A stretch of 61,658 nt of DNA from an uncultured Prevotella sp. (GTDB lineage: Bacteria > Bacteroidota > Bacteroidia > Bacteroidales > Bacteroidaceae): assembly GCA_900314995.1 (NCBI GenBank), contig OMXK01000029.1, positions 1 to 61,658 of the forward strand, in the 5' to 3' direction. The number at the start of each line of letters is the position of its first letter. Position 1 is the first letter of the stretch. A model generated the notes under the pieces. It did not search any database. It saw only the letters and a list, made by a program, of their open reading frames with translations, and was not told the DNA's origin. The position numbers were made by a program, and so were the translations under genes. Shown piece after piece: positions 51,511-58,635 of the stretch.

Positions 51511-52179
51511 CTATATTTCTATCATCTGCCCCACATGATCGCTTATTTCTCTATCCCACGGAAGTAACCGATATTCTTTGAAGGGGATATTTGTGAAAGC
51601 ATAATCGATGAAGAAAGGCGAATTCTCTTTAAACAGATGGAAATAGGTAGCAGCAGATTCGTTGCCCAATATTTCTCCTGACTTTTGATGATATGCACTC
51701 ACATATCCCAATCCTTTCAGGTAATCGAATATGCTTTGTATGCTGAACATCTTCGTTTCTCCAGATTGCCCTTTGTAGCAATTCATGTCTCCTGTAATTA
51801 GAGATGGATATTCTGTCAGATAGGGTGTATATTCCTCTAAGGCCTCCATCATAATCTGAGGGTACTTTTTAGGCTTGTTTTGCTCTGTTATCGTTGGCCA
51901 TGAGGCAAGAATCAGAGTTCCGTCAACAACCAATGGCATAAAATAGTTGTGATTCGGATTGAACCACTCTGGCACATCTAATTTCCAACCTGTATTCCAA
52001 ATGACTCCTAATCCCTTATAATCAACATCTCCTGTCCATACCATCTCATATCCATCAGGCAACTGTACCATGGATGGACATGCCATCTCAGGCAGGATAA
52101 ACACGTCTGTATTGAATTCCAGAATCTTATCTATCTTGTCTTGATTAAATTGACTGATGTTGTATGATAATATCTTCAT
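51511..52179 (-). CDS. endonuclease/exonuclease/phosphatase (EEP) family protein
   Basis: A 222-residue protein, close to a minimal EEP fold. Motifs in order: MKILSYNISQFN (N-terminal Asn), FILPEMACP (Glu, metal ligand), SLITGDMNCYKG (GDxN), FFIDYAFTN (D) and SDHVGQMIEI (SDH). All catalytic residues appear present. Targets of the family range from DNA and RNA to phospholipids, so the substrate is open. It lies between hsdR and the hsdS-tail cargo and may be a nuclease add-on to the restriction locus. Confidence 0.83.
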   Translation of the reverse strand: MKILSYNISQFNQDKIDKILEFNTDVFILPEMACPSMVQLPDGYEMVWTGDVDYKGLGVIWNTGWKLDVPEWFNPNHNYFMPLVVDGTLILASWPTITEQNKPKKYPQIMMEALEEYTPYLTEYPSLITGDMNCYKGQSGETKMFSIQSIFDYLKGLGYVSAYHQKSGEILGNESAATYFHLFKENSPFFIDYAFTNIPFKEYRLLPWDREISDHVGQMIEI

Positions 52180-52235
52180 TACTATTTGGGGCTATCAATT
52201 TCTATGGCAATTGTGGGATAAATCCTCTTTTTAGC

Positions 52236-53255
52236 TCAAATTACAAAAATGAGGGATATCAATGACATCAATCCTGTCATCATAAAAAACAATGTCACCA
52301 TACATCCAGAGCCTGATGCTTTACTTGTATCATTCTTTGACGATTCTATCTTTGGAGTTGAAGTATTGTGGTAATATTCACAAGAAAGAAGACTCCCTTT
52401 ACTGTCAAATGACAAAACATATTCACGATATACATATTTCGCCACCTTATCCAATCCTTCTTCATAATTACCTTCAAACTTCAATTCGTTATGACAAATG
52501 CATTTACAATCTTCATAACTAAGACCTTGCTCATTTTCTGTACCTCCATACTTTGCAACTAACAACATCTTGAAATTATACGAACCATCAGCATTTGCGA
52601 ACTCAGGCAAAAATTGGTTCTGCATACCACTTGGTAGATTGTAAAATGCTTTAGATTGAATATTGATTTCATCAAAAATTGCTTCGTCATTAGATCCATG
52701 ATAATTACGGGCATGTGATTCTATGAGATTATATAATCCCCCTGTCTCTTTAAGTTCATGTGCCTCTCGATTCAATCCGTCTGCAATTTCATATCCTATT
52801 AAGTAACCGCCTTCAAAGAAAAAGTTATACTTCAATTTGCTACTATATAATACTTTATCATCTGGCGAATATGGAATACCCAAGGTATCTGCAACAAATT
52901 GTATAGTGTAATTATGTTCGTCTATTGCACTATCCAAATCACTTTCCATAGAATAAAGACTATATTCTAGTGAATAATCAAAGTCCTGCATATAATGTTG
53001 GACATCAGCGTCTGTCAAAGATTTCCTACCAGGAGAGGTCATAACACAAATTATATCTTCTGTCATGACCTTTAGGCAAACATTAAAAATGTTATCACCA
53101 TTTTCATCATAAGAGTAAGGAAGATTATAGTTCGTGTAACTATAAAATTGATTGTGATTATACCCTAATGCAAGAAGGCAATCATTGATAGAGCTATCCT
53201 CACTAATTCCTTCTTTAACAACCCATTGGTTGCCTTGTTTTACATATGTATTCAT
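52236..53255 (-). CDS. tail-anchored hypothetical protein (cargo of hsd locus)
   Basis: A 339-residue, acidic, tyrosine-rich protein, not recognised. The body is soluble (YTNYNLPYSYDENGDNIF and similar). A Ser/Lys/Thr-rich linker leads to a single C-terminal membrane segment (about 317-339, MVTLFFMMTGLMSLISLIFVI), so it should be anchored with its body in the cytoplasm. AT content is clearly higher than in hsdM or hsdR. It lies immediately after hsdS-tail copy D. A membrane-anchored toxin or sensor is one possibility; there is no motif to prove it. Confidence 0.72.
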   Translation of the reverse strand: MNTYVKQGNQWVVKEGISEDSSINDCLLALGYNHNQFYSYTNYNLPYSYDENGDNIFNVCLKVMTEDIICVMTSPGRKSLTDADVQHYMQDFDYSLEYSLYSMESDLDSAIDEHNYTIQFVADTLGIPYSPDDKVLYSSKLKYNFFFEGGYLIGYEIADGLNREAHELKETGGLYNLIESHARNYHGSNDEAIFDEINIQSKAFYNLPSGMQNQFLPEFANADGSYNFKMLLVAKYGGTENEQGLSYEDCKCICHNELKFEGNYEEGLDKVAKYVYREYVLSFDSKGSLLSCEYYHNTSTPKIESSKNDTSKASGSGCMVTLFFMMTGLMSLISLIFVI

Positions 53256-53269
53256 AATTAATCTATTTA

Positions 53270-53370
53270 TAAAATTAATCCATTCGTTCGTTAAACAGCG
53301 TTTCCGTTTCTTTGAGAGATTGGCGAACTTTCGCCTTCATTGCTTCTATTGCCTCCACTTCTTGCTGGGG
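53270..53370 (-). repeat. hsdS 3'-end copy D
   Basis: About 100 bp resembling the last ~33 codons of hsdS (reads QQEVEAIEAMKAKVRQSL, then ETETLFNERMD and a stop). Contains the invariant 20-mer CGTTCGTTAAACAGCGTTTC at 53285-53304. The longest of the orphan copies, with several substitutions, so it came from a different hsdS allele. Confidence 0.9.
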
Positions 53371-53397
53371 GCGCAGTTCTAGGAACCTTTGCGCCCT

Positions 53398-53841
53398 TCA
53401 TCTATTCGCCTCCATTCTTTTTTTAGTTTCCATTAATTGATTGTATATAGCAGTCAAGCGCTTCTGCTGTTGCGTTAGAAATGCTTCTTCATCTTTTAAA
53501 CCTTCTTGTTTTTGGAAATAAGTACTAGAATCCATTAACTGCATGCTAGGAGAAAAACCATTGTATCTTTCAGATTCATGCCTAACTTGATCTAGCCTCA
53601 AATTCACGGACTGCAGTTCATTGCCAATGGTTATAATCATAGACTCAATTTGCACTGACGAGATTTCTTTCAGGCTTTTTATTTGCTTTAACGCATCGTC
53701 AGCAGCCTGCTTTGATAAAGTCTTAATTGACTCTATCTGGCGTCGCGTGTCCTTACCGCTTCTATAGCTTGTATATGCAGCGATGCCTATAGCTATTACT
53801 GGGCTAAGAATTGTTGCCCATTGGACTATTGTATCTTGCAT
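53398..53841 (-). CDS. membrane-anchored coiled-coil protein (cargo)
   Basis: A 147-residue protein with an N-terminal membrane segment (about 8-24, WATILSPVIAIGIAAYT) followed by long charged helices (TRRQIESIKTLSKQAADDAL; LTQQQKRLTAIYNQLMETKK), a probable coiled coil. Not recognised. It is 6 bp from the next upstream gene, another membrane protein, so the two probably form a unit. Sequence GGCGCAAAGGT follows its stop and also follows the stop of the cargo gene at 54388. Confidence 0.7.
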   Translation of the reverse strand: MQDTIVQWATILSPVIAIGIAAYTSYRSGKDTRRQIESIKTLSKQAADDALKQIKSLKEISSVQIESMIITIGNELQSVNLRLDQVRHESERYNGFSPSMQLMDSSTYFQKQEGLKDEEAFLTQQQKRLTAIYNQLMETKKRMEANR

Positions 53842-53847
53842 CTACGT

Positions 53848-54288
53848 TTACTTGTCTACTATTTCTACTATTGGCACGGTCTTTTCAAAGCCGTCTCTCG
53901 TAGGATAATGATAAATACCCATTTGTCTTATCACTTTACCTTTAGGCACATTGATGATTTCTTCATCATAATAACTTTTTCCTTCGTTGTTGATAAGCAG
54001 GTATGTCATACCCAAATACATGTTTGAACCCTTAGACTTGCCCATTGCAAGAGCGCCTTTATTAGCAAGAACCTGAAATACCTTCAAAGATTTGACATCC
54101 ATGATATCTCCTGGCTCTTCAAACATCTTGACGCCATTATTATCCATTTGCTGCTCCTCTTTTCCTATCTCGCTAGTAATTGTGTCGTTGTTATCTTGAG
54201 AAGCATAAAGGATAAATGCAACTAATATCGTAAGAATTACACCAGACAGTAGTCCACACAAGAAAATCATCCAATTTTTCATAAGCAT
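53848..54288 (-). CDS. small membrane-anchored protein (cargo)
   Basis: A 146-residue protein from the preferred start (MLMKNWMIFLCGLLSG). One membrane segment (about 6-28) is followed by an acidic linker and a small extracytoplasmic or cytoplasmic domain (VFQVLANKGALAMGKSKG, YLGMTYLLINNEGKSYYDEE). The open frame extends upstream to 54375 through hsdS-tail copy C (reading KRKRCLTNEWIIIL), which I exclude from the gene. Not recognised; a pair with the coiled-coil protein is likely. Confidence 0.7.
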   Translation of the reverse strand: MLMKNWMIFLCGLLSGVILTILVAFILYASQDNNDTITSEIGKEEQQMDNNGVKMFEEPGDIMDVKSLKVFQVLANKGALAMGKSKGSNMYLGMTYLLINNEGKSYYDEEIINVPKGKVIRQMGIYHYPTRDGFEKTVPIVEIVDK

Positions 54289-54295
54289 ATCAGTT

Positions 54296-54351
54296 AAAAT
54301 AATAATCCATTCGTTCGTTAAACAGCGTTTCCGCTTCTTTGAGAGACTGGC
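54296..54351 (-). repeat. hsdS 3'-end copy C
   Basis: 56 bp matching the end of hsdS (55725-55775) with few changes; the invariant 20-mer is at 54312-54331. Preceded (in reading direction) by GGCGCAAAGGT, as is copy D. Confidence 0.92.
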
Positions 54352-54387
54352 ATAGGACACAGATATACCTGACACCTTTGCGCCTAA

Positions 54388-54894
54388 CTACTTATTATAC
54401 TTCTTCAAGAGACTAGCAAGTTTCTTACCTGCATTTTCATAGCCATCTCCCATCAGATTCGCGAATGTTCCCCAATTACCTCCATCACCATTAAACTGAG
54501 TTCTACCAAGTTCATTACCACTCCTGTCTTTAAGGATGTAAATCGACTTGTTATTCCCTTTATGATCCAACTTAATTGGGCATATAAAGATAGTATAAGA
54601 ACTTTCCAGTTCACTACCAGGAAGAACAGCAATGATTCTCGAGCGCTTCAGATGATTATTCATATCTTTGACAATGCCCTCAATCACTTGCTTCTTGGCC
54701 TCAGGCCAATCATCACCCTTTACGGCCTTCCACTCTTTCTCATTAAACTTCTTGTCAAAGATTGTGTTAGAGCAATCCCAATCCAAGGTTACATACTTCT
54801 CATTAGCAGGTAATTTGAAATCTCCAGAGAGCACCTTCTGGGCGAAACCTGACACAGTAAACATCAAAAAGATAAAAACTAGATTCTTTCTCAT
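54388..54894 (-). CDS. secreted hypothetical protein (cargo)
   Basis: A 168-residue protein from the preferred start MRKNLVFIFLMFTVSGFAQ, a clear signal peptide. The mature part is a mixed fold with YVTLDWDCSNTIFDKKF, a helix (WPEAKKQVIEGIVKDMNNHL) and SIYILKDRSGNELGRTQFNG. Not recognised. The longer frame to 54954 runs through hsdS-tail copy B and is not used. A periplasmic product next to restriction genes is unusual. Confidence 0.7.
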   Translation of the reverse strand: MRKNLVFIFLMFTVSGFAQKVLSGDFKLPANEKYVTLDWDCSNTIFDKKFNEKEWKAVKGDDWPEAKKQVIEGIVKDMNNHLKRSRIIAVLPGSELESSYTIFICPIKLDHKGNNKSIYILKDRSGNELGRTQFNGDGGNWGTFANLMGDGYENAGKKLASLLKKYNK

Positions 54895-54900
54895 ATTGTT

Positions 54901-54943
54901 TTCAATTAAGATAATAATCCATACGTTCGTTAAACAGCGTTTC
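54901..54943 (-). repeat. hsdS 3'-end copy B
   Basis: 43 bp with four mismatches to the true hsdS end; the invariant 20-mer is at 54924-54943. It overlaps the 3' end of the glycosylase-like gene and supplies that gene's last codons and stop, read in another frame. Confidence 0.9.
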
Positions 54944-55706
54944 TGTTCTCCCATTCCTGATGAGCATCATACCACTCACTACTATGAGAGCCGAGACCGC
55001 CAATCTGGCGGGGGTGAGCCAAAGGCAGAATCTTATATCCTTTGCCATTAATGACAGTTTCCGTTACTTTGCCATAGCCATAGAGCTTCTTATAATCGAG
55101 CAAAGACTTGTAATCTATATCCGCCACAGCATTCAGGAACTGCTTAATGGGTATATCCCCCAATAATACCAGCATTTCTGCTTTTGACTCTTCTATCTCT
55201 GCAATAATCTCTTTGCATCTCTCGCCATCACAGAACTTTGAAGGTCGCTTGGGAATCGTCACTTCATTTAATCCATATTGCGCTCTATAACCGTCGTATG
55301 TCTTTTTGATGAAGTTCCACTGATTATCATTGAGCCTTGTTTCAGGGAGCAAATCGCAAAGCCATGCGTCCTTGCGAGTAAAACCTAAAGGAGCCAGAAT
55401 GTGCTCATCAAGAACCTTTGCAGATGGTCCGTTAAACTTTGGATCTGCAGGTTCCAGCGTTCCTAATTCCTTAGGGAAGTTTATTCTGCTGATTATCTCT
55501 TTCGCTTCTTCAAGGTTACCATCCCAAAAGATATGAGGCTCACTTGCCACAGCCATGGCCGTGCAAACAGGCCTCTTTTGCCCAGGCTTCATCCATCGGG
55601 CATGAACAGCACTGGCATAGACACCAAGCACAAATACCTTTTTAGGGTTTCTGTCTTGCTGAACTAACGGCTTTACCGTTTCACCAAAAGGATAATAGTA
55701 TTCCAT
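54930..55706 (-). CDS. uracil-DNA glycosylase-like protein (cargo)
   Basis: A 258-residue protein with features of the uracil-DNA glycosylase superfamily: a first strand and loop VFVLGVYASAVHARW (about 24-38), a central LGDIPIKQFL strand, and a late ILPLAHPRQIGGLGSHSSEW (about 224-243) where family members have a His-Pro-Ser/Arg catalytic loop. The catalytic water-activating Asp or Asn is not obvious. It may remove or sense modified bases, which would fit anti-phage defence. It starts 8 bp after the hsdS stop. The last residues (NRNAV) come from the hsdS-tail copy. Confidence 0.62.
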   Translation of the reverse strand: MEYYYPFGETVKPLVQQDRNPKKVFVLGVYASAVHARWMKPGQKRPVCTAMAVASEPHIFWDGNLEEAKEIISRINFPKELGTLEPADPKFNGPSAKVLDEHILAPLGFTRKDAWLCDLLPETRLNDNQWNFIKKTYDGYRAQYGLNEVTIPKRPSKFCDGERCKEIIAEIEESKAEMLVLLGDIPIKQFLNAVADIDYKSLLDYKKLYGYGKVTETVINGKGYKILPLAHPRQIGGLGSHSSEWYDAHQEWENRNAV

Positions 55707-55714
55707 TTATACAT

Positions 55715-56908
55715 TCAATTAAAGTAATAATTCATACGTTCGTTAAACAGCGTTTCCGCTTCTTTGAGAGACTGGCGGACTTTCGCCTTCATTGCTTCTA
55801 TCGCCTTCACCTTAGCAGCAAATTCTTGCTGGAGGGTGAGAGGGGGGAGCACTATATTACAATTATCTAATAAATTCTTGGGCAATGCTTCTCTAGTTGC
55901 TGCATTTGATCTACTTAACAATAACAAAACGCTCTGTTCTTCAATAGAGGTAAAAAAACGATTAAGGTAAATACTATTTGCCAAGTCTTTAATAGGTCGA
56001 ATTATACAAACATGCTGATTAACTCTTGCTGGAAGGACATCATCAGGGACCATGCAGCATCTTGCGACAGATGCACCTGTAATATTTAAAAGGACATCGT
56101 TAGATTCTACAATCACATTATTTAGCAGTGCTGCTTGTTCATCATCGATTAAAGCCAAATCATCATAGATAAAAAAGTTATTGTGAACATTCATACTTCT
56201 AATCAGACTGACACCTTCATCTTTATAGCTTTGATTACCTCCTCTTGGTGTTGCACCAGAACCTATCTTGCTAGCAATATCTTTTAGTTTCTTTATCTCC
56301 CAGCCTTTTTCATTGGTGACGGGATCACCGAACATATCGTAGAAAACGGATTGGGCGAGTTTATCTAGTTCCTCTAATTGGGCCTTTTGTTTCTCTATCA
56401 CTCCGCTTAGCAAATCTAATTCTGATACTATCTGCTGCTGTTCACTTATTGATGGTATAGGGATGGGGATTGAAAGAAGAGATGATTTAACAAGGTGTAA
56501 TATTGTAACACCTTTACCATATTTATGATCAAGTATTCCTTTTTGCTTAAGATTTCGAAGATACAATAAACAGAAACGTGATATAATTTTGCCATTAAAA
56601 CGGATCCTATGTAGAGCGTTTTGATATTGAATCACCTCATCTCTATCCCAAATCGCAGCGCGCCCAATATCTCCTCCTTCACAAACTAGTAAATCTCCTT
56701 TTTTTACTGAGTATCTTTCTAACTCCGTTTTTTCAAACCTCGTTTGCTTTAATGTTGATAAATCAATTTTATCCCATAAGATATTTACAGCGCAAAGATA
56801 AGGGTAGAGATCCCCTGTATCTTTGGACTGATTAAGAGTCTTGCCTAAATCACTTTGGCAAACATCTCCTAACTTCTTATATTCCCAGCCTTCTTTCATT
56901 TCTTTCAA
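55715..56908 (-). CDS. hsdS: type I restriction-modification specificity subunit
   Basis: A 397-residue protein with two target-recognition domains and two conserved helices. TRD1 spans about 5-150 (GWEYKKLGDVCQSDLGKT), the first helical region 155-200 (SEQQQIVSELDLLSGVIEKQK), TRD2 about 210-345 (GWEIKKLKDIASKIGSGATP) and the second helix 350-397 (LTLQQEFAAKVKAIEAMKAK to FNERMNYYFN). It selects the DNA target for HsdM and HsdR. The last ~45-100 bp of the gene recur three times downstream. No invertase gene is near. Confidence 0.93.
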   Translation of the reverse strand: MKEMKEGWEYKKLGDVCQSDLGKTLNQSKDTGDLYPYLCAVNILWDKIDLSTLKQTRFEKTELERYSVKKGDLLVCEGGDIGRAAIWDRDEVIQYQNALHRIRFNGKIISRFCLLYLRNLKQKGILDHKYGKGVTILHLVKSSLLSIPIPIPSISEQQQIVSELDLLSGVIEKQKAQLEELDKLAQSVFYDMFGDPVTNEKGWEIKKLKDIASKIGSGATPRGGNQSYKDEGVSLIRSMNVHNNFFIYDDLALIDDEQAALLNNVIVESNDVLLNITGASVARCCMVPDDVLPARVNQHVCIIRPIKDLANSIYLNRFFTSIEEQSVLLLLSRSNAATREALPKNLLDNCNIVLPPLTLQQEFAAKVKAIEAMKAKVRQSLKEAETLFNERMNYYFN

Positions 56909-56968
56909 TTGTATAAATCTTCATAGTGATAGGCTATAGTTTTACTTTTTGCCTTGTTTATCAAATGA

Positions 56969-57379
56969 CTATTTACCTATAACTTCTTTTACGATGCCCT
57001 CAACATCCATACCCATCGTTAGGTTATGTTCTTTGAGGATACTCTTTAATTCATATACGCTTTTCTTGCCGAAATTTGGAAAAACCGATATATCTAAGAG
57101 ATCATATTGTACAAGATCGCCAAGTGTATAGATTCTTGCCTTTAATAATACATTCTTAGTACGAGCACTAAATGGCAGATCTTTGATTTCCAACAGAAAA
57201 GTTCTTATTACCTCATTTTCTTCAGCATATCTTTCTAAATGGCAAAAAGAGCGATAATACTCAAAGTCCTGATAGCCTTTCCCTAATTTGCGACGGAGCA
57301 GAGATTTTTCTGCTTGCAATATGAGGATTTCATTCCAAAGTTCTTTTTCATCCATAGTGATTTTTTCATTTTTATACAA
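56969..57379 (-). CDS. stand-alone RNA polymerase alpha-CTD-like protein
   Basis: A 136-residue protein. The N-terminal half is helical (EKELWNEILILQAEKSLLRRKLG). Residues about 68-122 match the alpha C-terminal domain: LPFSARTKNVLLKARIYTLG, then DLVQYD and FPNFGKKSVYELKSILKEH. This helix-hairpin-helix binds DNA and activators in RNA polymerase. The protein lacks the rest of RpoA. It lies between the hsdM-tail copy and hsdS, so it may be a DNA-binding regulator or a partner of the restriction complex. An alternative start is the ATG 24 bp downstream. Confidence 0.8.
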   Translation of the reverse strand: MYKNEKITMDEKELWNEILILQAEKSLLRRKLGKGYQDFEYYRSFCHLERYAEENEVIRTFLLEIKDLPFSARTKNVLLKARIYTLGDLVQYDLLDISVFPNFGKKSVYELKSILKEHNLTMGMDVEGIVKEVIGK

Positions 57380-57407
57380 TAGGTTTCCTACTGTGTTTGA
57401 TTAATTA

Positions 57408-57440
57408 TTCATGTATTTCGTCTTGAACTCATTCATCGCC
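57408..57440 (-). repeat. hsdM 3'-end copy
   Basis: 33 bp identical, except for one base, to the last codons of hsdM (58640-58672; reads AMNEFKTKYM). It overlaps the 3' end of the DUF1016 gene and supplies its stop codon in another frame. Confidence 0.93.
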
Positions 57441-58631
57441 TTTCGATTCTGTCATAAGGCGTTTCATCTCCTCTTCAGGCGGCAACAACTCTTTCAGCCT
57501 ATCTTGCATGTGCTTATATGTTGCCACTCCCATAGGTTTCAGGTAGTCTTGAAGCACATAGTCCACGTATGCCTTATCAGCTTTCTTGCACAGAATGATG
57601 CCCACTGAAGGATTCTCGAATGAAAGCTTCTCGTCGTCATCCAGTATTCGAAGGTAAGCTGCCAACTGGCCCAAATAAGACGGTTTGAACTGACCTTTCT
57701 TCAACTCTACGACAACGAGTGCCTGCAGCTCACGATTGAAGAACAACAAGTCTATCCAGTGGTCGTGTCCTAACTTGTCGTAATGCACCTGATGCCCCTT
57801 ATACGTGAACGATTTGCCGAACGTCATGATGAAGTTCTTGATATTCATCACAATACTTTTCTCTATTACGGCTTCGTCAATATCTATTGGGTCAGACTCG
57901 TCAATATCTTCTACGTTGATGTAGTCCAGCAAATAAGAATCTTTGAACATCCTCAGCGTGCGAAATGCCAATTGCTTGTCTGGTATCGTTTTAAAGAAGT
58001 TGTTTGACAGGGCATCTTGATTTTCATACGTATGTTCCACCCTGATCTTTTGCTCCAAATCGTCTGCTATCAGCCTGTTCTGATAAGCCAGCAGGATATA
58101 AAACTTCCGTTCATCATAGTCTTTAGCATAGCGGAATATAGTGACATGATGCGTAAATGATATGTTCAAGAAGGCCGTGATAGGGAAATCTGTATCATTC
58201 GTCAGTTGCAGCTGACGAATTGTTTCAGCCTCAGAATCAAAGGTTTGCAATTCGGTAGTTTTGACTACCGAATTAGCGGAAGACTCCTGAGTGTTAAAAT
58301 TTGTATTTTCGGTAGGTTGGACTACCGATTTAACTTCGATGTCTTTCCATGCCTCATAGAAGCGGCGCATCAACTTGATGTTTTCCTCAGAAAATCCTTT
58401 AAGTCCTGGTAATTCTGCTTGCAGTTGCTTACTGATTCTACCAATAGCACCGGTGCCCCAATAACCTTTCCTTGAGTGTTCTGATACATAGCGCCCTATG
58501 CCATAGTACAATGACAACTGTTCCTGATTAATCATCTGAACAGCACGTGCCTGACTTTTTAGTATAGCAGATTTTATTTGTTGTACTGCACTCCTAATTG
58601 CCGCACTTGATTTTTGTATATCTTTCTCCAT
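57429..58631 (-). CDS. DUF1016 (YhcG-type) PD-(D/E)xK nuclease
   Basis: A 400-residue protein. The DUF1016 N-terminal domain (about 15-100) shows QEQLSLYYGIGRYVSEHSRKGYWGTGAI and LKGFSEENIKLMRRFYEAW. The C-terminal PD-(D/E)xK nuclease (about 265-375) has HDHWIDLLFFNRELQALVVVELKKGQF, with Asp and E-x-K. Such genes occur often in or near restriction loci and are suspected nucleases of defence systems. It starts 4 bp after the hsdM stop and ends inside a duplicated piece of hsdM, so it looks inserted between hsdM and the next gene. Confidence 0.9.
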   Translation of the reverse strand: MEKDIQKSSAAIRSAVQQIKSAILKSQARAVQMINQEQLSLYYGIGRYVSEHSRKGYWGTGAIGRISKQLQAELPGLKGFSEENIKLMRRFYEAWKDIEVKSVVQPTENTNFNTQESSANSVVKTTELQTFDSEAETIRQLQLTNDTDFPITAFLNISFTHHVTIFRYAKDYDERKFYILLAYQNRLIADDLEQKIRVEHTYENQDALSNNFFKTIPDKQLAFRTLRMFKDSYLLDYINVEDIDESDPIDIDEAVIEKSIVMNIKNFIMTFGKSFTYKGHQVHYDKLGHDHWIDLLFFNRELQALVVVELKKGQFKPSYLGQLAAYLRILDDDEKLSFENPSVGIILCKKADKAYVDYVLQDYLKPMGVATYKHMQDRLKELLPPEEEMKRLMTESKGDE

Positions 58632-58635
58632 GTTG

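Noticed and set aside
53270-55790. Silent hsdS cassettes for specificity switching
   Set aside because: The copies contain only the conserved tail, no target-recognition domain, and no recombinase gene lies near.
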